Origin: Aliiroseovarius lamellibrachiae | GTDB taxonomy: Bacteria > Pseudomonadota > Alphaproteobacteria > Rhodobacterales > Rhodobacteraceae | Direction of reading: 5' to 3' | Assembly (NCBI RefSeq): GCF_018599245.1 | Contig: NZ_JAHEVJ010000004.1 | Location: 1 to 64,000 of the forward strand | Length of the DNA stretch: 64,000 bases | Shown: positions 48,427 through 57,376 of the stretch, piece after piece | How the letters are laid out: each line of letters begins with the position of its first letter | How positions within the stretch are numbered: the stretch's first letter is position 1 | Notes under the pieces: model-generated | The model's input: the letters and a program-made list of their open reading frames with translations, nothing else | Told to the model about the DNA's origin: nothing | Database searches by the model: none | Made by a program: the position numbers and the translations under genes

Positions 48427-49998
48427 TTAAGATTTCTGGAACATGGCAAGCATGCGCCGGGTTACGAGGAAACCGCCGAAGATGTTAATCCCCGCCATGA
48501 AGATCGACAGCGCCGCCAGCAAAATCACCAGGAACGAGCTTGATCCGATTTGCATCAACGCCCCCAGAATGATGATCGACGAGATTGCGTTGGTCACAGC
48601 CATCAGCGGCGTGTGCAACGAATGCGCCACATTCCAGATCACTTGGAACCCGATAAAGACGGACAGCACAAAGACGATGAAGTGCTGCATAAAGCTGGCA
48701 GGTGCCACAAGCCCGACGCCCAAAAGCAACACGGCCCCAATGGCAAGCAAGGTCACCTGCTGTTTGGTTTGTGCTTTAAATTCAGCAACTTCCTGCGCGC
48801 GCTTCTCTTCTGCGGTCAACTCTGGCACCACCTCTTTCGGTTTGGCCGCAATCGCCTGAACCTTGGGGGGGGGCGGTGGAAAGGTGATCTCTCCTTGGTA
48901 GGTCACCGTTGCCCCACGGATCACATCGTCTTCCATGTCATGATTGATCTGACCATCTTTTTCAGGGGTCAAATCGGTCATCATATGCCGGATGTTGTTG
49001 GCATAAAGACTAGAGGCTTGCTGCGCCATGCGCGATGGGAAATCGGTATAACCCACAATGGTCACGCCATTGTCGGTCACGATTTTCTCGTCCATCACCG
49101 TGCCTTCAGCGTTGCCACCTTTTTCCGCCGCCAAATCGACAATCACCGAACCCGGTTTCATCGCTGCGATCATGTCCTTAAGCCACAGCTTGGGCGCTTC
49201 GCGGTTGGGGATCAACGCCGTGGTGATCACAATGTCCACCTCTGGTGCCAATTCACGGAACTTGGCCAATTGCGCTTCGCGGAACTCAGGGGACGAGACC
49301 GATGCATAGCCGCCCGAGGCCGCGCCATCCGCCTGATCTTCTTCAAAATCGAGGTACACAAACTCTGCACCCATTGATTCCACCTGCTCGGCCACTTCTG
49401 GCCGCACGTCAAACGCATAGGTGATTGCACCCAGCGAGGTGGACGTGCCGATCGCGGCCAAACCGGCCACACCAGCGCCAACCACCAGCACCTTAGCCGG
49501 TGGCACTTTACCAGCAGCCGTCACCTGACCGGTGAAGAACCGACCGAAGTTATTGCCCGCTTCAATGACCGCGCGATAGCCCGCGATATTGGCCATCGAG
49601 CTAAGCGCATCCATCTTCTGAGCGCGTGAAATACGTGGAACCATTTCCATCGCAATCACATTGGCGCCAGACTTCTTCGCCTTTTCCATTCCATCTTCAT
49701 TCCCACCGGGATTAAAGAATGAAATCAGCGTCTTGTCCGCAGACAGCCGTTTCAGCTCTGTGTCATTTGGTTGACGCACTTTAGCGATGATATCCGCAGC
49801 TTTCCACAGTGCCGCCGCCGTTTTCACGACCTCAACCCCTGCGTCTTTATAGAGCTTGTCAGCAAAACCAGCCGCCAATCCGGCTTTGGTTTCGATAACA
49901 CACTCATAGCCGAGCTTTTGTAACATCAAGGCGCTTTCCGGCGTCATCGCGACCCGGTTTTCACCCTCAAACAATTCCTTCGGAACACCGATTTTCAC
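48427..49998 (-). CDS. pntA: NAD(P) transhydrogenase subunit alpha
   Basis: A 523-residue single-chain alpha subunit. The soluble NAD-binding domain I fills the first 380 residues ([21 protein letters not shown] at the start; [16 protein letters not shown] near 170; [11 protein letters not shown]). A proline-rich linker (FPPPPPKVQ) leads to a short membrane part with four hydrophobic segments (from about 425). This is the fused form seen in E. coli; many alphaproteobacteria split it into PntAA and PntAB. Confidence 0.97.
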   Translation of the reverse strand: MKIGVPKELFEGENRVAMTPESALMLQKLGYECVIETKAGLAAGFADKLYKDAGVEVVKTAAALWKAADIIAKVRQPNDTELKRLSADKTLISFFNPGGNEDGMEKAKKSGANVIAMEMVPRISRAQKMDALSSMANIAGYRAVIEAGNNFGRFFTGQVTAAGKVPPAKVLVVGAGVAGLAAIGTSTSLGAITYAFDVRPEVAEQVESMGAEFVYLDFEEDQADGAASGGYASVSSPEFREAQLAKFRELAPEVDIVITTALIPNREAPKLWLKDMIAAMKPGSVIVDLAAEKGGNAEGTVMDEKIVTDNGVTIVGYTDFPSRMAQQASSLYANNIRHMMTDLTPEKDGQINHDMEDDVIRGATVTYQGEITFPPPPPKVQAIAAKPKEVVPELTAEEKRAQEVAEFKAQTKQQVTLLAIGAVLLLGVGLVAPASFMQHFIVFVLSVFIGFQVIWNVAHSLHTPLMAVTNAISSIIILGALMQIGSSSFLVILLAALSIFMAGINIFGGFLVTRRMLAMFQKS

Positions 49999-50148
49999 GT
50001 GTCTCTTCCTCTTCTCCCGTCAAGAACAAAGCGCGGAGCATCCCCCACTTTGCCAATCTGATCCCTTACATCAGGGCAGTTTTACGCAATGCGCGCGCAA
50101 TAAGCTATCACTACGCAACGTTCTGCGACAATTTTGTTTCAAAATCCG

Positions 50149-50595
50149 TCATAGCCAGCGGCGCACTTGTGCCGCCCACTCTTGGAATTCAGGCCCAAAC
50201 TTGGCCCGCAATCCCGCCTCTTCATCTTCTATGAACCGTTTTGTGATGATGCGAATGAACAGCGGCACCAAGATTAACGCCGGCAGGACATCCCACCGTA
50301 TCAGACATCCAGCGAGCAACATGGCATCGGCCAGGTAAATCGGGTTGCGGGAATACCGGTACAGACCGTGCTGTAAAAATACAGAAGGCTCTCGGCGCGG
50401 CACAACACTGGTTTTGCTGATCAAAAACGTCATGGCCGCGCCCAGCATCAACAGCAAAGCGACTGCGATCAAGCCTGTGCCAATCCCTTTGGTCAACGCC
50501 CAATCAAACCCCAGCCCCGGCCACAAATGATCCAGCCCAAACCCCGCGCAGAGCATTCCAACCAGCCAAACCGGAGGCAGATCAAGCCAGTTCAT
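50149..50595 (-). CDS. Isoprenylcysteine methyltransferase-like membrane protein
   Basis: A 148-residue membrane protein with four hydrophobic segments. It has the ICMT/PEMT-like motif GLYRYSRNPIYLADAMLLAG and the C-terminal RFIEDEEAGLRAKFGPEFQEW, which together bind the SAM cofactor and substrate in this family. Bacterial members methylate lipids or unknown small molecules, so the substrate is open. The ATG at 50595 opens MNWLDLPPVWLVG; the alternative at 50607 adds four residues. It is divergent from kynU over about 230 bases and not obviously tied to it. Confidence 0.83.
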   Translation of the reverse strand: MNWLDLPPVWLVGMLCAGFGLDHLWPGLGFDWALTKGIGTGLIAVALLLMLGAAMTFLISKTSVVPRREPSVFLQHGLYRYSRNPIYLADAMLLAGCLIRWDVLPALILVPLFIRIITKRFIEDEEAGLRAKFGPEFQEWAAQVRRWL

Positions 50596-50827
50596 CACTC
50601 CTCGCAAAACAGTTTTCCCCTCTTTTCAACCCGTGTTGGGGCACATTCGGCAATGTTTCCACGAATGCCAAGGGCCAAACGTAGGAAACTCTCCCAAATC
50701 GTGGTCAATCGGCGAAACGATCCCACAATTGCCGATCACAATTCAGGGATTGCCAGCCAAGTAATTTCAGATAGCGTCAGCCAAGGTGTTCCGGATATCG
50801 GATCCGATAACATCAACAGGAGGACAC

Positions 50828-52021
50828 ATGACGGATTTTTCCAAAACAAAACAGCTCTTCGAGTTACCTGAAGGGATTATTTATCTCGACGGAAACTCTT
50901 TGGGGCCATTGCCAAAATCGGCAAAAAACCGCATCGCCAAAACCATTTCGGATGAATGGGGGCAGATGCTTATCACCGGTTGGAACAAAGCCGGCTGGAT
51001 GGCGCAACCCGCAAAGCTTGGTGATCAAATCGGGCGATTAATCGGTGCCGAAGCGGGGCAAACCGTTTTGGGGGATACTTTGTCGATCAAAGTCTACCAA
51101 GCACTGGCGTCTGCGTTGGAAATGCGCCCGGATCGGCGGGTGATCCTGTCCGACAGTGGCAATTTTCCGACCGACCTTTATATGGCCGAGGGGCTGATCC
51201 GGTCGCTCGACAAAGGGCATCGACTTATCACCCCAGCACCAGAAGAGGTTGAGGCGCATATCAACAGTGACCTTGCTGTTTTAATGCTGACCGAAGTGGA
51301 TTATCGCACCGGGCGCCGGCACGATATGGCACGGTTGACCAAATTGGCACAGGATGCCGGGGCGTTGGTGATCTGGGATCTGGCGCATTCGGCAGGGGCC
51401 CTGCCCGTAGACGTCGCCAATGGCGGGGCCGATTTCGCGGTTGGCTGCACCTATAAATACCTGAATGGCGGCCCAGGCGCGCCTGCGTTCATCTATGTGG
51501 CCCCACGTCACTCCGATGCCGCTCGCCCTGCTCTTTCCGGTTGGCTTGGTCATGCTGCCCCCTTTGCCTTTGACCTGAATTATCAAGCAGGCCGCGGGAT
51601 TGAGCGGATGCGTGTCGGCACGCCACCCGTCCTTCAAATGGCGTCTCTTGAGGCGGCTTTGGCCATCTGGGATGATGTCAACCTCGACCATTTGCGCGCG
51701 GCCTCCATTGCCCTGTGCGAACAGTTTATCAAAGGCATTGAAGCAACCTGCCCGGATCTGTCCCTTGCGACACCGCGAGACGCCGCCCAGCGAGGCTCGC
51801 AAGTGAGCTTTCGGTGTGAAAACGGCTATGCCGCAATGCAGGCCTTGATCGCACGCGGCGTTATTGGCGATTTTCGCGCGCCAGATATTATGCGGTTTGG
51901 TTTTACGCCACTCTACATTGACAAAGGTGATGTAGCCCGCGCCATCGACATCATCGCTGACGTCATGCAAAATCGCCTTTGGGACCGCCCAGAGTACAAA
52001 GTTCGTTCTGCGGTCACCTAA
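50828..52021 (+). CDS. kynU: Kynureninase
   Basis: A 397-residue PLP enzyme that splits kynurenine into anthranilate and alanine in tryptophan breakdown. The start has IYLDGNSLGPLPKSA, the PLP-phosphate/aspartate region is VIWDLAHSAGALPVD, and the PLP lysine lies in VGCTYKYLNGGPGAPAF near residue 220. GGAGG ends eight bases before ATG 50828, which was chosen over 50786. kynA follows on the same strand after about 155 bases. Confidence 0.96.
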   Translation: MTDFSKTKQLFELPEGIIYLDGNSLGPLPKSAKNRIAKTISDEWGQMLITGWNKAGWMAQPAKLGDQIGRLIGAEAGQTVLGDTLSIKVYQALASALEMRPDRRVILSDSGNFPTDLYMAEGLIRSLDKGHRLITPAPEEVEAHINSDLAVLMLTEVDYRTGRRHDMARLTKLAQDAGALVIWDLAHSAGALPVDVANGGADFAVGCTYKYLNGGPGAPAFIYVAPRHSDAARPALSGWLGHAAPFAFDLNYQAGRGIERMRVGTPPVLQMASLEAALAIWDDVNLDHLRAASIALCEQFIKGIEATCPDLSLATPRDAAQRGSQVSFRCENGYAAMQALIARGVIGDFRAPDIMRFGFTPLYIDKGDVARAIDIIADVMQNRLWDRPEYKVRSAVT

Positions 52022-52116
52022 GACGATCAGGAAAGTCAAAACCTATATGACACAATGCCACACAATATCACGCCCGCAAGGCTGGATCGCCGCTTGGCGA
52101 CGGATTGCGATGTGTA

Positions 52117-52169
52117 CCTGTTTAAATGGCGAGCGGGGCTGTCCTCCCCCACACCCCCATTTAAACAGG
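52117..52169 (+). promoter_or_regulatory. 13-bp palindrome/hairpin overlapping the kynA Shine-Dalgarno sequence
   Basis: CCTGTTTAAATGG (52117-52129) is the exact reverse complement of 52157-52169, separated by 27 bases that are G-rich on one side and C-rich on the other. The right arm ends in CAGG, the first part of the AGGAGAG ribosome-binding site of kynA (ATG 52178). It could be an RNA hairpin that hides this site, or a DNA operator. Confidence 0.65.
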
Positions 52170-52177
52170 AGAGAACA

Positions 52178-53020
52178 ATGACCCCCGCTGACACACCGTA
52201 TAATCCGGCCAAAGATGGCGCCCAAATGAGTTTCGACGGGCGCATGTCTTATGGCGATTATCTGGATCTGGATAAGATCCTGACCGCACAACACCCAAAA
52301 TCTGACGCCCATGACGAGATGCTGTTTATCATTCAGCATCAGACATCAGAATTATGGATGCGCCTCGCGCTTCATGAACTTGGCGCGGCAAGGGACACTT
52401 TGTCCGACGGGCGCTTTGGCCCCGCGTTTAAAATGCTCGCCCGAGTGGCGCGGATTTTTGAACAGCTCAACAACGCTTGGGATGTGTTGCGCACAATGAC
52501 TCCCGCAGAATACACCCGGTTTCGCGAGACCTTGGGGCAAAGCTCAGGCTTTCAATCATGGCAATACCGGCTGATCGAATTCACTTTGGGCAACCGCAAT
52601 CAGGCCATGCTGAAACCCCACGAACATCGCGCGGACATTTATGACAAACTCACCCAAGAGCTGTCGCGCCCATCGCTTTATGATGTGGCGTTGCGCACGC
52701 TTCACGGCACCATGCCTTTGCCTGAGGCGGTGCTAAAACGCGACCCCTCTGTGCCGTATGAGGCCTCCGACGAGGTACGCGCCGCATGGGCCGCGATCTA
52801 TCGCGATCCGGACACCCATTGGCAGCTTTATGAGCTGGCGGAGAAACTGGTGGATTTTGAGGATTACTTCCGCCGGTGGCGGTTTAACCATGTGACAACG
52901 GTTGAACGGATTATCGGCTTTAAACGCGGGTCCGGCGGCACCTCTGGCGTGGCCTATTTACGGCGCATGCTTGAGGTAGAGTTGTTCCCAGAGCTTTGGC
53001 ATCTGCGCACGGATCTATAA
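52178..53020 (+). CDS. kynA: Tryptophan 2,3-dioxygenase
   Basis: A 280-residue heme dioxygenase that opens the indole ring of tryptophan, the first step of the kynurenine route. It shows the family start [32 protein letters not shown] (substrate contact region), [14 protein letters not shown], and the heme-ligand region near [27 protein letters not shown] 52178 has GGAGAG upstream; the longer frame from 52055 covers the hairpin leader and is not coding. It works with kynU just before it; kynB is not in the window. Confidence 0.96.
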   Translation: MTPADTPYNPAKDGAQMSFDGRMSYGDYLDLDKILTAQHPKSDAHDEMLFIIQHQTSELWMRLALHELGAARDTLSDGRFGPAFKMLARVARIFEQLNNAWDVLRTMTPAEYTRFRETLGQSSGFQSWQYRLIEFTLGNRNQAMLKPHEHRADIYDKLTQELSRPSLYDVALRTLHGTMPLPEAVLKRDPSVPYEASDEVRAAWAAIYRDPDTHWQLYELAEKLVDFEDYFRRWRFNHVTTVERIIGFKRGSGGTSGVAYLRRMLEVELFPELWHLRTDL

Positions 53021-53038
53021 GCCCGGCAATGCGGAACG

Positions 53039-53069
53039 CGCGCGGCGTGACTATTCTTCTCGCCGCGCG
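53039..53069. terminator. GC-rich hairpin between convergent kynA and pirin genes
   Basis: CGCGCGGCG (53039-53047) pairs with CGCCGCGCG (53061-53069) around a 13-base loop. It lies between two convergent genes, as a shared terminator would, but it has no T run, so the call is weak. Confidence 0.45.
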
Positions 53070-53074
53070 ACAGA

Positions 53075-53986
53075 TTACATGGTCGGCTTGATAAAGGTGT
53101 TGTTGCGCAGATCCGCCATTGCCTGCCGCAATTCATCTTTCGTGTTCATCACAATCGGCCCGTGCCAAGCGACCGGTTCGCGAATGGGCGCGCCCGCGAT
53201 AAGCAGGAACCGAACGCCTTCTTCACCGGCTTGAACGCGCACCTCGTCCCCCGCACCAAAACGCACCACGGTGCGGTTGCCGGAAAGGTCGCGGATATTG
53301 GCCTCTTGCCCAAACACTTCTTTCTCAAGCAACACCCCCTGCGGGGTCGCCGCATCCGTAAACGCCCCCGCCCCTTCAAAGACATAGGCAAATGCTTGTC
53401 TGCGTGTATCAATTGGAAAGCTTTTGGTAACGCCTGCGGGCACTGAAATGTCCAGATAGAGCGGATCTGCTGCGATCCCATCTACTGGGCCAGCGCGGTC
53501 CCAAAACGTCCCGACAACAACACGCACCACGGTTCCGTCATCCTCTTCGATCACCGGGATTTCAGCGGCAGGCACGTCTTGATAATTGGGCGAGGTCATT
53601 TTTAATTCGCGTGGCAGGTTGGCCCACAGCTGGAATCCATGCATTTGGCCTTGGGTGTTTGCTTGTGGCATTTCCTGGTGCATAATCCCGGACCCGGCGG
53701 TCATCCATTGGATATCACCCGCGCCCAGCGTTCCGGAATTTCCCAAGCTGTCTTCATGGCTGACCTGCCCGGCGAGTACATAGGTGATTGTTTCAATCCC
53801 CCGATGGGGATGCCAGGGGAATCCCTTCTCCGACTTCGCCGGGTCATCATTGCGAAAGTCATCAAAGAGCAGGAACGGATCATAAGCCTCGGGTTCATGA
53901 AATCCAAAAGCGCGGTGCAAATGCACGCCTGCGCCCTCCATTGTGGGCTGCGCTTTCGATTGGGTCAGAATTGGGCGAATAGACAT
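53075..53986 (-). CDS. Pirin family protein
   Basis: A 303-residue double-cupin protein. The N-terminal cupin carries the metal-binding histidines in FPWHPHRGIETITYVLAG and the matching MHQEMPQ. The C-terminal half has the second cupin and the pirin_C ending, AWHGPIVMNTKDEL. Bacterial pirins may act as quercetinase or as regulators; which one is not visible. It has no operon partner, since the upstream tadE gene is about 150 bases away with a terminator between. Confidence 0.93.
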   Translation of the reverse strand: MSIRPILTQSKAQPTMEGAGVHLHRAFGFHEPEAYDPFLLFDDFRNDDPAKSEKGFPWHPHRGIETITYVLAGQVSHEDSLGNSGTLGAGDIQWMTAGSGIMHQEMPQANTQGQMHGFQLWANLPRELKMTSPNYQDVPAAEIPVIEEDDGTVVRVVVGTFWDRAGPVDGIAADPLYLDISVPAGVTKSFPIDTRRQAFAYVFEGAGAFTDAATPQGVLLEKEVFGQEANIRDLSGNRTVVRFGAGDEVRVQAGEEGVRFLLIAGAPIREPVAWHGPIVMNTKDELRQAMADLRNNTFIKPTM

Positions 53987-54100
53987 GTGGCACCTTTATG
54001 GATCTGTCGGTTGATCCAAAGATATGCCTAATGAACGGGCTCGCCAATTGCGCACATTTCCGCAAGGTATTCGCAAAAACGCACAGATCGACCTAAGCGG

Positions 54101-54127
54101 AAAATGAGGGTGCCAATTGACACCCTC
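54101..54127 (-). terminator. Putative terminator after the TadE/TadG genes
   Basis: On the minus strand, GAGGGTG and CACCCTC (7 bp) enclose an 8-base loop, followed by ATTTTCC. It begins 13 bases past the stop of the last tad-like gene. The stem is short and the T run weak. Confidence 0.55.
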
Positions 54128-54139
54128 ACTCTTACCAAA

Positions 54140-54730
54140 TCAGCTGTCGCCGGGGTTACAATCTTCATTGTTAAAGCAAATTTTTGGCCCATCACGAGGT
54201 TTGGTGATCACCAAATCCTCTAATGTGCGTGGATAAATCCCTGTCCATTCACCCGAAAACGGGGGAACGTAACGGGCAGAGGATTCCACCATCACCAGAT
54301 ACTCCCCCTTATACATGTCAGGAATAGCATCATTATAGCTGGCTCGAATTGCTGTTGTGGTCAACCTGGGCACAGCTCCATCCGGATAGGCTCTGGACCA
54401 GAATCTAACAAGTTTTCGAGTGTTGCGGTTGCCACAATTCCTTTTACACCGAACAACCGTCACCCTGACCCAGCTTTCATTTGAGCTTTGCGTCAAATAG
54501 CGAAAGACTTTGCCATATCCCTGCATCTCATTGGGGGTGACATTGTTTTCGCGCGAGATCAAATCCGAGATCGCATAATTCGCCTTAAGCGACTGGCTCT
54601 TTGCGCGAAACACATCGAAATAGGTGAACGTCCCCATGAAAACAACCAAGATCACCGGTAGGATGATCACCGCCTCAACGGTCACAGACCCTTCATCACG
54701 GCGCTTAAACTGACGGAAAAAATTCAACAT
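54140..54730 (-). CDS. TadE-like pseudopilin/pilus assembly protein (third gene of trio)
   Basis: A 196-residue protein with a TadE-like N-terminus: a short charged stretch (FKRRDEGSVTVEAVIILPVILVVFM) runs into one membrane segment with a glutamate at position 5 of the helix region. The rest is periplasmic, with at least four cysteines that could pair (VRCKRNCGN, KICFNNEDC). TadE-type proteins are minor pilins processed by the TadV-like peptidase. It is separated from the next gene upstream by 12 bases. The ATPases, secretin and Flp pilin of a tad system are not in the window. Confidence 0.85.
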   Translation of the reverse strand: MLNFFRQFKRRDEGSVTVEAVIILPVILVVFMGTFTYFDVFRAKSQSLKANYAISDLISRENNVTPNEMQGYGKVFRYLTQSSNESWVRVTVVRCKRNCGNRNTRKLVRFWSRAYPDGAVPRLTTTAIRASYNDAIPDMYKGEYLVMVESSARYVPPFSGEWTGIYPRTLEDLVITKPRDGPKICFNNEDCNPGDS

Positions 54731-54742
54731 CTTAGCACCCTC

Positions 54743-55276
54743 CTATGATGGCTCTGCGACATATGCAGACCAAGCCGACATTGTGACACCACCAGAGGCA
54801 TCGCGCGGCATTTTCATGATAAATGGTGTGGTTCCAAAGAATGGATCCATGACCAGACATGCCCGCAACAATGTGGGGGATTGATCATCCCCCAGCGTAA
54901 ACAGCAGGTTGGCAGGGTCCACCCCATCAACACGGTTGCGACACGGGATTTTGCCCGTAGGCATGGTCCATGTGCCAGTGGGGATCACACGCACATCCAC
55001 GGCCAGATCCGTGGTGCAATCCGAGAAAAAGATCATCTCGTTGCACATGCGTCTTTTCAATTCGTCCACAGTGGCTGGCGACAAGTCCCCCAAACGCATC
55101 GAGCGGATATTCAAGTCGAGCGCTCGTTCCAGTAAAACCGAACGCATTGTGAAGATGCCCAGTTCAAACGAGGTCAGAAACAATGTCATGAAAGCTGGAA
55201 ACAACAACACGAATTCGATTGTGGCATTGCCATCCTCGCCCCTGATCCGGCGCCAAAGTGACGTGATCCAAGTCAT
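54743..55276 (-). CDS. TadE-like pilus assembly protein (second gene of trio)
   Basis: A 177-residue TadE-like protein. After a short basic start (LWRRIRGEDGNATIEFVLLFP), with the GNATIEF processing-site context, comes one membrane segment (LLFPAFMTLFLTSFELGIFTM). The periplasmic part has cysteines at RRMCNEMIFFSDC, IPCRNR and LRACLVM. It is the paralogue of the preceding and following genes' N-terminal type, and all three are probably one transcript starting at the TadG-like gene. Confidence 0.85.
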   Translation of the reverse strand: MTWITSLWRRIRGEDGNATIEFVLLFPAFMTLFLTSFELGIFTMRSVLLERALDLNIRSMRLGDLSPATVDELKRRMCNEMIFFSDCTTDLAVDVRVIPTGTWTMPTGKIPCRNRVDGVDPANLLFTLGDDQSPTLLRACLVMDPFFGTTPFIMKMPRDASGGVTMSAWSAYVAEPS

Positions 55277-55309
55277 TGATATCCCTCCTTCTCTTTCACT
55301 GTTTCAGCA

Positions 55310-57052
55310 CTATCTGGTCAAACGAAGCTTAGCGATATCTTGACCGATGGTCGAAAATGTCTCGACCAGATCCACACCATTCACTTTGAAGTAATACCCG
55401 TCACCGGACGAACAGCTTTCAAGGACGTTTGCCCCGCTGCCACCCCCATCGGTTTCAAGCTCGATCGTGTAGATCTTGATACCTTCGTTTTTTGCGGCGG
55501 TGCACAAATCCAACAGACGTTTGTCTTTGCCATCGGTATAGTCATAGAAACCGTGGTAGTTATAGCTCCGGCTCATCTTTGTCCCCGGCCAGGACGTGCC
55601 CGGCATATCAAGCCACCAACCCCAACGCTTAAGCAACCAAACCTCTTGCCAGTCCAGCTGTTCTGCTGCGCGTGTTTCGGTTTTCCAATTGCTACAGCTA
55701 TACCCATAATAATAGCTGTAGGAATAGTTTGTGCATTCCTTATCCCCAACACCCCAAGGATGGTCTTTATACTGATTGATCCAGGGCCAATACCACCGAT
55801 CATCCGTATTTGTATTCGGGTCATTTTCGTAATGAACCGACATCTTTGAAGCGTCGCCGTCCACAGTCCAAACCCGCGATGGGCCTGACCGGTATTCGTC
55901 ATATAAATAGGGCTGCGATGTGTTTTGCCCGTCGGTCATCAGCACAACAACCTTTTGGCTATTGGCGGCCCCATACGCCTTTGGACGGTCGGCAAACGCG
56001 CCATTAACCTCAAGGTCATCCACCAAACCATCAACCACGGTTTCAATGGATGGGTCCAACATCGTCACCCCCCATTTCAGACCAACATCAATGGAAGTGT
56101 TCCCGCCTGCTTGCAACTGTCCAATGCGCGTTCCCAAATCGGTATGGGACGCGGAAAGCGGCATAATCGCCCGCCAGCTGTCAGTCTGACAAGGAAACCT
56201 GTAGGTTCTGGGCGACGAACTGCTGGATCCACTGTAATCATCGAAGCGGCCCGTCTGACGAATATCCAAGTTCTCATTAAACGCGGTCGAGGTAAATTCA
56301 TCCGGATAAAACGTCGCGCAATACGACGCTTCGTGCACGTCCCGGCGATTGAATTTCTTAAGAATTCCGGCCCCAACTGTTACCTGAGCATTATAAGGTA
56401 TCAGGGAAATCGACGTGGTATTGGCCGGCATTGTACAGCCGGTTGTGCTGGTCGGGTTGTCAGGATTACACAACAAGATATTCACGAACTGCTTCGCTGC
56501 GGTTTTCAACTCCGCCATTTTTGAACTGCCGGTGGTCGAGGTTTGGCTCATCGACCCGGACACATCCACAACCAATGACACTTCGCTTAGGCCCGCAGAT
56601 TGCGCCGCCGCCCCAGAGGCAACAGCTTCAAACCCTTCGATCCCTACAAATTGAAGCAACAAAGGATCAACATGCATCTTTGCTTCGGCTGAAACCTCGC
56701 TTGCGGTGCCAGAGGCAACAACTTTCACGTCGGCTGGGTCAATGAAATCTTCCAGACCTGCACTTTTGAAATAGGACAGCACCACCGCTTTACGATCTGC
56801 CAGCTCCCCCGGTGTCTGCGACGGGTGGGCCGCCGCCAAAATCGCGCGGTCCAATGTGGCCTGCAATCGCGTGCGCTGGGTTTCATACAGCATCAGGTCC
56901 ACGCCCAATCCACCGATGATCAGCATTGCGATGATCAGAAACAATGAAAAGATGACCAGTGATCCGTCGTCATCAGATCCAAACCGGATCAGACGCCGCG
57001 TCATCCGGCCGCGTTGCTGTGTCGTCTGGTTTTTCCAATCTGCATGTCGCAT
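55310..57052 (-). CDS. TadG-like protein with von Willebrand A domain
   Basis: A 580-residue protein. A TadE/G-type N-terminus leads to a membrane segment (LVIFSLFLIIAMLIIGGLGVDLML). A von Willebrand A domain follows, with the metal site DVSGSMSQ near residue 166. Inside or after it sits an aromatic stretch very rich in Tyr and Trp (around residues 395-515, e.g. YSYSYYYGYSC, RWGWWLDMPG). The C-terminus returns to a VLESCSSGDGYYFKV fold. It is probably exposed in the periplasm or on the surface and involved in Flp pilus assembly or adhesion. It is the first gene of the trio. Confidence 0.85.
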   Translation of the reverse strand: MRHADWKNQTTQQRGRMTRRLIRFGSDDDGSLVIFSLFLIIAMLIIGGLGVDLMLYETQRTRLQATLDRAILAAAHPSQTPGELADRKAVVLSYFKSAGLEDFIDPADVKVVASGTASEVSAEAKMHVDPLLLQFVGIEGFEAVASGAAAQSAGLSEVSLVVDVSGSMSQTSTTGSSKMAELKTAAKQFVNILLCNPDNPTSTTGCTMPANTTSISLIPYNAQVTVGAGILKKFNRRDVHEASYCATFYPDEFTSTAFNENLDIRQTGRFDDYSGSSSSSPRTYRFPCQTDSWRAIMPLSASHTDLGTRIGQLQAGGNTSIDVGLKWGVTMLDPSIETVVDGLVDDLEVNGAFADRPKAYGAANSQKVVVLMTDGQNTSQPYLYDEYRSGPSRVWTVDGDASKMSVHYENDPNTNTDDRWYWPWINQYKDHPWGVGDKECTNYSYSYYYGYSCSNWKTETRAAEQLDWQEVWLLKRWGWWLDMPGTSWPGTKMSRSYNYHGFYDYTDGKDKRLLDLCTAAKNEGIKIYTIELETDGGGSGANVLESCSSGDGYYFKVNGVDLVETFSTIGQDIAKLRLTR

Positions 57053-57376
57053 CCTGAAATCCCCTTTCCCTTACCAAAAGCCCTATTGGTTTGCCTGCGC
57101 TTCAGACAAAAGCCAGGTCACCCAAACCCTAATACGAAAGAGTTAACCCTATCCTTGTGGCAAAATTAGGGCGCAATCCGCCTCTGTTTTTTGACGAAAA
57201 ACCTTAGTAAATCCCCAATTCGGCGCAAGCTGGGGTTCACATTTCGCTCAAGCGAGTGTGATCAATCTCGAAACTATCGGGATGCCTTGTTAACCATTCG
57301 GGCCTAGGCTGTGTGTAAATGTGTCGCAGTTAATGATTCGACTATCTTGAATTGGTCCATCGTCAGGAGCCCCTAA
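57053..57376. other. Divergent promoter region between TadG-like and dehydrogenase genes
   Basis: About 320 bases with no supported gene. They should carry promoters for both divergent units. The stretch around 57140-57215 (GAGTTAACCCTA to TTTTTTGACG) is AT-rich and holds a TTGACG-like box on the plus strand near 57190, but I cannot match it to a good -10 element. Confidence 0.4.
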
